Below, one piece after another: positions 1-5,252 of a stretch of 9,192 nt of DNA. The position numbers were made by a program, and so were the translations under genes. This stretch comes from Frankiales bacterium. GTDB taxonomy: Bacteria > Actinomycetota > Actinomycetes > Mycobacteriales > SCTD01. The notes below the pieces were generated by a model. The model saw only the letters and a list, made by a program, of their open reading frames with translations. It was not told where the DNA came from and did not search any database. The stretch covers positions 1 through 9,192 of the forward strand of contig JAOPVD010000220.1 in NCBI GenBank assembly GCA_025966295.1. The letters are read 5' to 3'. Position 1 is the stretch's first letter, and each line of letters opens with the position of its first letter.

Positions 1-1505
1 TCGGCGCCCTCGTGCGCGACGCCCGCAAGCAGCGCGGCCTGACCCAGCACCAGCTGGCGGAGGCGCTCAAGACCAGCCAGTCGGCAGTGGCCCGCATCGA
101 GCAGGGCCGCCAGAACGTCTCGCTGGAGATCCTGGCCCGGATCGGCACCGCCCTCGACACCGGCCTGCTGCAGCTCGGCACCCGGGTCGGGCCGACCCAC
201 CTGCGGGTCGTCGGCGGCCAGCCGCTGTCGGGCTCGATCGAGGTCAAGTCGAGCAAGAACGCCGCGGTGGCGCTGTTGTGCGCCTGCCTGCTCAACGACG
301 GCCGCACCACGCTGCGCGGGGTGGCCCGCATCGAGGAGGTCAACCGGATCGTCGAGGTGCTCCGCAGCATCGGGGTCAGCGCCACCTGGATCGGCGACAG
401 CGACCTCGAGCTGCGCCCGCCGGCGGTCCTGCACCTGGACCGCCTCGATGAGGCGGCGGCCCGCCGTACCCGCTCGGTGCTGCTCCTGCTCGGCCCGCTC
501 GTGCACCGGAGCGCCTCCTTCGCGCTGCCCTACGCCGGCGGCTGCGAGCTCGGCACCCGCACCGTCGAGCCGCACAAGACGGCGCTGCGGCCGTTCGGGG
601 TCAAGGTGGTGGCGACCGAGGGCAGCTACCACGTCGAGCGCGACCCGGCGGTGGCCCCCGAGCGGCCGATCGTCCTGACCGAGCGCGGCGACACCGTGAC
701 CGAGAACGCCCTGATGGCGGCCGCGCGGCTGGACCGGGTGACGGTCATCCGCAACGCCAGCAGCAACTACATGGTCCAGGACCTGTGCTTCTACCTCGAG
801 CAGCTCGGCGTGCGGGTGGAGGGCGTCGGGTCGACCACGCTGACCGTCCACGGCCGCGCGCACATCGACGTGGACGTCGAGTACTCGCCCTCCGAGGACC
901 CGATCGAGGCGATGTCGCTGCTCACCGCCGCGATCGTCACCGGCTCCACCGTCGAGGTGCGGCGGGTGCCGGTGGAGTTCCTCGAGGTCGAGCTGGCGGT
1001 CCTCGAGGAGATGGGCTTCGAGCACACCCGGTCCGCGGAGTACGCCGCCGCCAACGGCCACACCCGGCTGGTCGACATCACCACCCACCCGTCGGTGCTG
1101 CACGCGCCGCTGGACAAGGTCCACCCGATGCCGTTCCCCGGGCTGAACATCGACAACATCCCGTTCTTCGCCGTCATCGCGGCCGTCGCGCAGGGCCGCA
1201 CGCTGCTGCACGACTGGGTGTATGAGAACCGCGCGATCTACCTCACCGAGCTCAACCGGCTCGGCGGGCACGTGACGCTGCTCGACCCGCACCGGGTCTG
1301 GGTGGACGGGCCGACGCACTGGTCGGCGGCCGAGGTGGTCTGCCCGCCGGCGCTGCGCCCCGCCGTCGTGCTGCTGCTCGCCATGCTGGCCGCCAAGGGC
1401 ACCTCGGTGCTGCGCAACGTCTACGTCATCGACCGCGGCTACGAGGACCTGGCCAACCGGCTGGCGTCCCTCGGCGCCCAGATCGAGCCGTTCCGCGACA
1501 TCTGA
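1..1505 (+). CDS. XRE helix-turn-helix / UDP-GlcNAc 1-carboxyvinyltransferase (MurA-type) fusion, 5' end outside window
   Basis: MurA transfers enolpyruvate from PEP to UDP-N-acetylglucosamine, the first committed cytoplasmic step of peptidoglycan synthesis. The reading frame is open from the window edge; the first possible start, GTG at 12, falls inside the first helix of the HTH domain, so the true start is probably upstream. Numbering from that GTG: an XRE-type HTH spans about residues 1-50 (recognition helix near TSQSAVARIEQGR), and a full two-lobe EPSP/MurA domain of about 435 residues follows from residue 62. The key MurA residues are all present: Lys82-Asn83 (E. coli K22-N23), Cys178 in GGCELGTR (C115, the fosfomycin target), Arg183 (R120), Asp381 (D305), Arg449 (R397) and the C-terminal IDRGYE. 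A three-residue insertion precedes Asp381. The family call is firm. Whether this is the main MurA or a second, regulatory paralogue cannot be told from this window. Confidence 0.9.
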   Translation, partial: GALVRDARKQRGLTQHQLAEALKTSQSAVARIEQGRQNVSLEILARIGTALDTGLLQLGTRVGPTHLRVVGGQPLSGSIEVKSSKNAAVALLCACLLNDGRTTLRGVARIEEVNRIVEVLRSIGVSATWIGDSDLELRPPAVLHLDRLDEAAARRTRSVLLLLGPLVHRSASFALPYAGGCELGTRTVEPHKTALRPFGVKVVATEGSYHVERDPAVAPERPIVLTERGDTVTENALMAAARLDRVTVIRNASSNYMVQDLCFYLEQLGVRVEGVGSTTLTVHGRAHIDVDVEYSPSEDPIEAMSLLTAAIVTGSTVEVRRVPVEFLEVELAVLEEMGFEHTRSAEYAAANGHTRLVDITTHPSVLHAPLDKVHPMPFPGLNIDNIPFFAVIAAVAQGRTLLHDWVYENRAIYLTELNRLGGHVTLLDPHRVWVDGPTHWSAAEVVCPPALRPAVVLLLAMLAAKGTSVLRNVYVIDRGYEDLANRLASLGAQIEPFRDI

Positions 1506-1509
1506 CGGT

Positions 1510-1536
1510 TGCCGGACCCCTGCACGGGGGACGGTG
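1510..1536 (+). promoter_or_regulatory. Hairpin containing the Shine-Dalgarno of the next gene
   Basis: Between the MurA-type stop and ATG 1542, CCCC (1517-1520) pairs with GGGG (1526-1529) across a five-base loop. Below it lies a tandem G-A/A-G mismatch, then CCG (1512-1514) pairs with CGG (1532-1534), with two possible G-U pairs at the base. The right arm contains GGGGGA (1526-1531), the only good ribosome-binding site for the small gene at 1542. It could weaken translation of that gene or act as a U-tract-less terminator for the gene before. Pairing is by eye; no energy was calculated. Confidence 0.35.
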
Positions 1537-1541
1537 CCCGC

Positions 1542-1709
1542 ATGCGACTTGGACGAGCAGGACTGGTGGGTGCCGCGATCAGCTTCGCGCGCAGCAAACG
1601 CGGACAGCAGCTGATCCACGACGTACGGCGCAAGGTCGACACGCCGGCCAACCGGCACAAGCTGCAGGAGACCGTCAAGGGCCTGCGCGGACGCCGGCCG
1701 CCGCGCTGA
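1542..1709 (+). CDS. Small, strongly basic protein of unknown function
   Basis: A 55-residue protein that I do not assign to a named family. ATG 1542 is preferred over a TTG at 1509 because GGGGGA lies about 10 bases before it. The first 16 residues contain a short hydrophobic stretch (GLVGAAISFA), too short and broken to be a convincing membrane helix. The rest is polar, likely helical, and ends in an arginine-rich tail (RGRRPPR). There are 11 Arg and 4 Lys against 3 acidic residues, so nucleic acid, acidic lipid or protein binding are all possible. It follows the MurA-type gene by 36 bases on the same strand and could be co-transcribed with it; the next gene downstream appears to have its own promoter. 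Regular codon structure on the main strand and a plausible start support it, but at this length a chance frame is possible. Confidence 0.55.
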   Translation: MRLGRAGLVGAAISFARSKRGQQLIHDVRRKVDTPANRHKLQETVKGLRGRRPPR

Positions 1710-1717
1710 CCGGCCGG
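1694..1717 (+). terminator. G+C hairpin spanning the stop of the small gene
   Basis: CCGGCCG (1694-1700) and CGGCCGG (1711-1717) form a perfect 7-pair all-G/C stem with a 10-base loop that contains the TGA at 1707-1709. No T-tract follows, but U-less hairpins are often proposed as terminators in high-GC actinobacteria. It sits just before the -10 box of the HipA-like gene, where a terminator would insulate the two units. Short G/C stems are common by chance in such DNA, so confidence is limited. Confidence 0.35.
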
Positions 1718-1732
1718 GGCGGCGCGCCCGTC

Positions 1733-1738
1733 TAGGCT
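1733..1738 (+). promoter_or_regulatory. -10 box (TAGGCT) for leaderless HipA-like gene
   Basis: TAGGCT matches the actinobacterial TAnnnT -10 consensus and is followed by exactly six bases before GTG 1745. That is the spacing at which transcription would start on the start codon. No ribosome-binding site lies before the GTG, which fits a leaderless mRNA. No convincing -35 box is visible at 16-18 bases. The same arrangement occurs at 3240 and 6608. Confidence 0.6.
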
Positions 1739-1744
1739 GCGCGC

Positions 1745-2491
1745 GTGCTCAGGACGGTGACGGCGACGCGGTACGTCACGCCGCTGCGCGAGGGCGGCTC
1801 GCTGCCCGGCCTGATGGAGGCCGACGACCTCGGCACCTGGGTGGTGAAGTACGTCGGTGCCGGCCAGGGCCGCAAGACCCTGGTGGCGGAGATCATCTGC
1901 GCCGCCCTGGCCCGCGGGCTCGGCCTGCCGGTGCCGGAGCTGGTCCTCGTCGACGTCGACCCGCTGCTCGGCCGCTCGGAGCCGGACGAGGAGGTCCAGG
2001 ACCTGCTGCAGGCCTCGGCCGGCCTCAACCTCGGCATGGACTTCCTGCCCGGCTCCTTCGGCTTCGACCCGCTGGCGCACGAGCTCGACCCGCTGCTGGC
2101 GTCCAAGGTGCTGTGGTTCGACGCCTTCGTCGGCAACGTCGACCGGTCCTGGCGCAACCCCAACCTGCTGATGTGGCACCGCGCGCCGTGGCTCATCGAC
2201 CACGGCGCCTGCCTGGTCTTCCACCACGCCTGGTCGCGGGCCGCCGGCTCGGTCGCCAAGGCGTACGACGTCGCGGGCCACGTGCTGTCCGAGCAGGCCA
2301 CCGCCCGCCGGCAGGCCGACGCCGCCCTCGCGCCGCAGGTCACCCGCGAGCTGCTCGAGCAGGCCCTCGCCGAGGTGCCGGACGTCTGGCTCGCGGACGA
2401 GGACGGCTTCGCCTCGCCGGCGGCCGTCCGGCAGGCCTACACCGACCACCTGCTCGCCCGGCTCGCGGCACGGGAGAGGTGGCGGCCATGA
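1745..2491 (+). CDS. HipA-like kinase family protein
   Basis: A 248-residue protein of the compact HipA-like kinase family, shorter than classical HipA (about 440 residues) and lacking the N-terminal HipA subdomain. The kinase signatures are visible: a candidate ATP-binding Lys35 in TWVVKYVG, a glycine-containing loop after it, a catalytic loop around NVDRSWRNPN with Asp133 and Asn140, and a metal-binding LIDHG motif with Asp152. This order matches the HipA fold, so the protein is probably an active Ser/Thr-type kinase; its substrate is unknown. Classical HipA phosphorylates glutamyl-tRNA synthetase and is neutralised by HipB, but no separate HipB gene is present here. GTG 1745 is chosen because it lies six bases after a TAGGCT box. 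The stop overlaps the DUF3037 start by four bases (ATGA), so the two are likely translated together and function together. Confidence 0.85.
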   Translation: MLRTVTATRYVTPLREGGSLPGLMEADDLGTWVVKYVGAGQGRKTLVAEIICAALARGLGLPVPELVLVDVDPLLGRSEPDEEVQDLLQASAGLNLGMDFLPGSFGFDPLAHELDPLLASKVLWFDAFVGNVDRSWRNPNLLMWHRAPWLIDHGACLVFHHAWSRAAGSVAKAYDVAGHVLSEQATARRQADAALAPQVTRELLEQALAEVPDVWLADEDGFASPAAVRQAYTDHLLARLAARERWRP

Positions 2492-2856
2492 GCGCGCTGT
2501 TCGAGTACGCCGTCCTGCAGGCGGTCCCCCGCGTCGAGCGCGGCGAGTGCGTCAACGTCGGGGTCGTCCTGTACAGCCAGGACCGCGACTTCCTGGACGC
2601 CCTCGTCCACGTCGACGAGACCCGGCTGCGGTCCCTGGATGCCACCGTGGACGTGGCCGCCGTCCAGGAGTCCCTCGACGCGGTGTGCCGGGCCTGCGCC
2701 GGGGAGGGACCGGCCGGGCAGACCCCGCTGCGCCAGCGCTTCGGCTGGCTGACGGCCCCCCGGAGCACGGTCGTGCGCACCGGACCGATCCACACCGGCA
2801 AGACCGACGACCCGGCCGCCGAGCTCAGCCGGCTGCAGCAGCTGTTGGTCCTCTAG
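2488..2856 (+). CDS. DUF3037 family protein, partner of the HipA-like kinase
   Basis: A 122-residue soluble protein recognised as DUF3037 by its N-terminal YAVLQAVPRVERGECVNVGV stretch and the later FGWLTAPRST and RTGPIHTG motifs. Its function is not established. DUF3037 genes are known to occur directly next to compact HipA-like kinase genes, as here, so I infer that it is a partner, regulator or substrate of the kinase rather than an independent enzyme. ATG 2488 overlaps the upstream TGA (ATGA), and a purine-rich GAGAGG lies 8 bases before the start, so translation can be both coupled and independent. No signal peptide or membrane segment is visible. The TAG stop shares CTAG with the stop of the convergent gene at 2853. 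Confidence 0.85.
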   Translation: MSALFEYAVLQAVPRVERGECVNVGVVLYSQDRDFLDALVHVDETRLRSLDATVDVAAVQESLDAVCRACAGEGPAGQTPLRQRFGWLTAPRSTVVRTGPIHTGKTDDPAAELSRLQQLLVL

Positions 2857-3143
2857 CTCGTCCGCCCGTCGTCGCGCAGGAAGAACGCCGCCGCGCCCGG
2901 CTCGGTCTTGACGTCGAGGACCACGCCCTCCAGCCGGGGCAGCACGCACGGGTCGAGGAACACCAGCGCACGCGTGCCCGCGGCGCCGATGATGGCGTCG
3001 TCGGACTCCGGCTCCTCGACCAGGCCCATCGACAGCGCCCCGGAGCCGCCCGCGTGCGTCATGCGCAGCCCGGTGATCTCGAGCGGGGAGGCGTCGGCGA
3101 GCTTGTCGATGACCTGAGCGGCCGCAGGCGTAATCGTCAGCAC
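2853..3143 (-). CDS. HesB/IscA-like small protein without the three canonical cysteines
   Basis: A 96-residue protein resembling the HesB/IscA fold: the N-terminal LTITPAAAQVIDKLA is the typical opening helix, followed by a glycine-rich strand region and a C-terminal LDVKTEPGAAAFFL. Canonical IscA/HesB proteins bind iron or Fe-S clusters through one central Cys and a C-terminal CxC. Here only Cys66 (FLDPCVLP) exists, and not at those positions, so a normal cluster-carrier role is doubtful. Actinobacteria carry such divergent HesB-like proteins, usually annotated only by family. GTG 3143 is selected because GGAGGG ends seven bases before it and the family homology starts exactly there; the frame stays open further upstream, but that part is antisense to the next gene. 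It is monocistronic, convergent with DUF3037 and divergent from the first acetyltransferase gene. Confidence 0.75.
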   Translation of the reverse strand: MLTITPAAAQVIDKLADASPLEITGLRMTHAGGSGALSMGLVEEPESDDAIIGAAGTRALVFLDPCVLPRLEGVVLDVKTEPGAAAFFLRDDGRTS

Positions 3144-3149
3144 ACCGGA

Positions 3150-3171
3150 TCCCTCCGAGAGCCCCGAGGGA
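3150..3171 (-). promoter_or_regulatory. Leader hairpin that could cover the ribosome-binding site of the HesB-like gene
   Basis: TCCCTC (3150-3155) and GAGGGA (3166-3171) form a six-pair stem with a 10-base loop. In the minus-strand mRNA the downstream arm includes most of the GGAGGG Shine-Dalgarno (3156-3151) of the gene starting at 3143, and the upstream arm is its complement. Folding would hide the ribosome-binding site. The structure is small and could be chance. Confidence 0.3.
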
Positions 3172-3201
3172 AGCTCGCCAGGCGGCGACCGGAGCACCCC
3201 C

Positions 3202-3230
3202 ACCGTCGACCCTGAGTGGCAGCAGGTCAA
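3202..3230 (-). promoter_or_regulatory. Candidate promoter of the HesB-like gene
   Basis: On the minus strand TTGACC (3230-3225) is a good -35 match and GACGGT (3207-3202) a partial -10 match (A2 and T6 kept), separated by 17 bases. Transcription would start near 3195, giving a leader of about 50 bases with the hairpin and GGAGGG before GTG 3143. It lies back to back with the promoter at 3240-3245, only 10 bases away, so polymerase binding at the two would compete. Confidence 0.4.
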
Positions 3231-3239
3231 GCGCGCCCC

Positions 3240-3245
3240 TAGCCT
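3240..3245 (+). promoter_or_regulatory. -10 box (TAGCCT) for leaderless acetyltransferase gene
   Basis: TAGCCT fits TAnnnT and is followed by exactly six bases before GTG 3252. No Shine-Dalgarno precedes the start. This is the same geometry as at 1733 and 6608 and suggests a leaderless transcript beginning on the GTG. No strong -35 is seen. Confidence 0.6.
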
Positions 3246-3251
3246 GCTGGC

Positions 3252-3758
3252 GTGCACATCGAGGTGGTCCCGCCCGACGCGACGCAGGCAGCCCGGCAGC
3301 TCGCCGAGGTGCTGCTGGACAGCGTGGACGGGGGCGCCAGCGTCGGCTTCCTGGCCTCGCTCACCGCCGAGGCCGCCGAGCAGTGGTGGTCCGCGCAGCT
3401 CGCCGACCCCGGCGCCACCACGCTGTGGGCCCGCGAGGGCGACCGGGTGCTCGGCACCGTGACGCTGCGCCCCTCCGCCCTGGACAACGCCGGCCACCGG
3501 GCCGAGGTCGGCAAGCTGCTGGTGCTGCAGGCGGCCCGCGGCAGGGGCGTCGCGACCGCCCTCATGCACCGGCTCGAGCAGCTCGCCGCCGGGCAGGGCC
3601 GCTGGCTGCTGCTGCTCGACACCGAGACCGACAGCCCGGCCGAGCGGCTCTACCGCCAGCTCGGCTGGGAGGTGGTCGGCATCGTCCCGGACCACGCCGC
3701 CGGCCCCGGCGGCGCGCTGGCCCCGACCACCTTCCTGCGGAAGGCCCTGGCCCGGTGA
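3252..3758 (+). CDS. GNAT family N-acetyltransferase (first of a pair)
   Basis: A 168-residue GNAT-fold protein that would transfer an acetyl group from acetyl-CoA to an amine; the substrate is unknown. The acetyl-CoA pyrophosphate-binding loop (motif A) is at about residues 86-105, with the strand KLLVL followed by QAARGRGVATAL, matching the R/Q-x-x-G-x-G/A pattern. Motif B follows as DTETDSPAERLYRQLGWE, typical of the alpha-4 helix region. The N-terminal half carries WWSAQLADPGATTLWA, a common substrate-lobe element in this superfamily. GTG 3252 is favoured by the -10 box six bases upstream. The stop overlaps the start of a second GNAT gene (GTGA), so the two are probably translationally coupled. 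Confidence 0.88.
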   Translation: MHIEVVPPDATQAARQLAEVLLDSVDGGASVGFLASLTAEAAEQWWSAQLADPGATTLWAREGDRVLGTVTLRPSALDNAGHRAEVGKLLVLQAARGRGVATALMHRLEQLAAGQGRWLLLLDTETDSPAERLYRQLGWEVVGIVPDHAAGPGGALAPTTFLRKALAR

Positions 3759-4171
3759 CGGACGGCTTCCAGGTCACCAGCGACCGCGACCGCATCGACC
3801 CCGACGCGGCCTGGGACTTCCTGTCCCAGCACGCCTACTGGGGGCGCTGGCGGTCCCGCGCCGACTTCGACCGGCAGCTCGAGACCGCCTGGCGACTGGT
3901 CGGGGTCTTCCGCGACAGCGGCCAGATGGTGGGCTTCGCCCGGGCCGTCTCCGACGACGTCAGCTTCGCTTACCTGGCCGACGTCTTCGTGCTGCCGGAG
4001 TGCCGGCGGCTCGGCCTGGGCCGCGCCCTGGTGGCCGAGATGATCGAGCACGGCCCGGGTCGCGACTTCCGGTGGGTGCTGCACACCGCCGACATGCAGC
4101 CGCTCTACGCGCAGTTCGGCTTCGCTGCGCCCGACACCGGTGCCATGGAGCGCCGCTCCCGGCTGGGCTGA
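3755..4171 (+). CDS. GNAT family N-acetyltransferase (second of a pair)
   Basis: A 138-residue single-domain GNAT protein. The core strand FAYLADVFVLPECRRLGLGR holds a clear motif A with the RRxGxG acetyl-CoA loop at about residues 84-90, followed by the helix ALVAEMIEHG. The C-terminal MQPLYAQFGFAAP is the usual motif B Tyr/Phe element. This sequence type (early YW motif, then GFARAVSD and YLADVFVL) is a widespread small acetyltransferase group of unknown substrate. It is not closely similar to its upstream neighbour, so the pair is not a recent tandem duplication. GTG 3755 overlaps the upstream TGA by four bases; GGAAGG at 3739-3744 is a possible ribosome-binding site. The frame is open further upstream, but that part overlaps the first GNAT gene and carries no family sequence. 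It converges on hisC with a one-base gap. Confidence 0.87.
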   Translation: MTDGFQVTSDRDRIDPDAAWDFLSQHAYWGRWRSRADFDRQLETAWRLVGVFRDSGQMVGFARAVSDDVSFAYLADVFVLPECRRLGLGRALVAEMIEHGPGRDFRWVLHTADMQPLYAQFGFAAPDTGAMERRSRLG

Positions 4172-4183
4172 GTCAGGCCAGCT
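4161..4183. terminator. Inverted repeat centred on the single base between two convergent stops
   Basis: The axis is G4172, the only base between the TGA of the GNAT gene (4169-4171) and the hisC stop (4175-4173). CTGA/TCAG form the inner four pairs. After one G-G mismatch the arms continue with GCTGG (4162-4166) against CCAGC (4178-4182) and an outer G-T at 4161/4183. Two further G-C pairs are possible at 4158-4159/4185-4186. In RNA this gives a hairpin on both strands, so a bidirectional terminator is plausible, though there is no T-tract on either side. Confidence 0.5.
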
Positions 4184-5252
4184 CGGCGAGCGCCGCCAGA
4201 AACGCCGAGGTCTCGTCCTCGGTGCCGGCGTTGACCCGCAGCCAGCCCGCCAGCCCCGGCCCGGACGACACGTCGCGCACCAGCACCCCGCGGTCCAGCA
4301 GCTGCTGCCAGACCTGCGCCGGCTGCTCGAACGGCCCGAACAGCAAGAAGTTGGCCGCGGTCGGCACCACCGTGAGCCCGAGCGCCCCAATGCCCGCGAC
4401 CATCCGGTCGCGCTGGGCCTTGACGGCCTCGACCGTGCCGAGCAGCTCGTCGGTGTGTGCCAGCGCCACCCGCGCGGCGGTCTGGGTGAGCGCCGACAGG
4501 TGGTAGGGCAGCCGCACCAGCCGCAGCGCGTCGACCACCTCGGCGGAGGCGGCCAGGTAGCCCAGCCGCAGCCCGGCGCCGGCGAACGCCTTCGACATGG
4601 TGCGCGACACCAGCAGCCGCGGGTGCGCGTCCAGCAGCGTCACCGCCGAGACGGTGCCGCCGAACTCGGCGTACGCCTCGTCCACCACCACGACGCCCGT
4701 GCTGGCCTCGCACACCGCGGTGACGACGTCGAGGGCGGTCACGGTGCCGGTCGGGTTGTTCGGCGTCGTCAGGAAGGTGATGGCCGGCTGGTGCCGGCGC
4801 ACCGCCGCGACCGCCACCTCCAGCGACAGCGTGAAGTCCGCGGCCCGGTGCTCGGCGACCCAGCCGGTGTTGGTGCCGGCCGCCAGCAGCGGGTGCATCG
4901 AGTACGACGGCTCGAAGCCGAGCGCCACCCGGCCCGGGCCACCGAACGCCTGGCACACCTGCTGGAGGACCTCGTTGGAGCCGTTGGCCGCCCACACCTG
5001 CTCGACCGACAGCGCGACGCCGGTCACCCGCGTCAGGTAGGCGGCCAGGTCCAACCGCAGGCCGAGCGCCTCCCGGTCGGGGTAGCGGTTGAGCGACGCC
5101 CCCGCCTCCGAGACCGCGCGGGCCAGGTCGGCGACCAGCGCGGCGGACGGCGGGTAGGGGTTCTCGTTGACGTTGAGCTGGATCGCCTCGGGCAGCTGCG
5201 GGGCGCCGTAGGGCTTCTTGCCGACCAGGTCGTCGCGGACCGGCAGCGTCAC
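4173..5252 (-). CDS. hisC: Histidinol-phosphate aminotransferase
   Basis: A PLP-dependent class I/II aminotransferase that converts imidazole-acetol phosphate and glutamate to histidinol phosphate and 2-oxoglutarate. The protein has 359 residues, normal for HisC. Visible hallmarks are LNVNENPYPP at 26-35, the AANGSNEVL cofactor loop at 88-96, Asn165/Asn166-Pro-Thr-Gly in TTPNNPTG, DEAYAEF at 191-197, the Schiff-base lysine Lys221 in SRTMSKAFAGAGLRLGY and the C-terminal substrate-binding Arg in LRVNAGT. The GTG start overlaps the hisD TGA (GTGA, 5252-5249); only a weak AGG lies upstream, so its translation probably depends on hisD. Unusually, no hisB or hisH follows: the next gene is on the other strand, one base after the stop. 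Confidence 0.95.
   Translation of the reverse strand: MTLPVRDDLVGKKPYGAPQLPEAIQLNVNENPYPPSAALVADLARAVSEAGASLNRYPDREALGLRLDLAAYLTRVTGVALSVEQVWAANGSNEVLQQVCQAFGGPGRVALGFEPSYSMHPLLAAGTNTGWVAEHRAADFTLSLEVAVAAVRRHQPAITFLTTPNNPTGTVTALDVVTAVCEASTGVVVVDEAYAEFGGTVSAVTLLDAHPRLLVSRTMSKAFAGAGLRLGYLAASAEVVDALRLVRLPYHLSALTQTAARVALAHTDELLGTVEAVKAQRDRMVAGIGALGLTVVPTAANFLLFGPFEQPAQVWQQLLDRGVLVRDVSSGPGLAGWLRVNAGTEDETSAFLAALAELA

Noticed and set aside
12..14. GTG as the genuine start of the MurA fusion
   Set aside because: It lies inside the first HTH helix and the frame is open to the window edge; upstream sequence is needed to decide.
1721..1728. GGCGCGCC palindrome before the HipA-like promoter
   Set aside because: An eight-base G/C palindrome is expected by chance in this composition and has no partner copy in the window.
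1439..2449. Long minus-strand open frame opposite the HipA-like gene
   Set aside because: It is low-complexity, Arg/Gly/Val-rich translation of the antisense of clear coding sequence, with no family motif; high G+C removes stop codons from shadow frames.
2826..2842. Overlapping palindromes CAGCCGGCTG and GCTGCAGCAGC near the end of DUF3037
   Set aside because: They encode ordinary Ser-Arg-Leu-Gln-Gln codons using preferred G/C-ending codons, lie before the stop and form no clear hairpin at the junction.
3144..3695. Upstream extension of the HesB-like frame
   Set aside because: It runs antisense through the first GNAT gene; family similarity and the GGAGGG site place the start at 3143.
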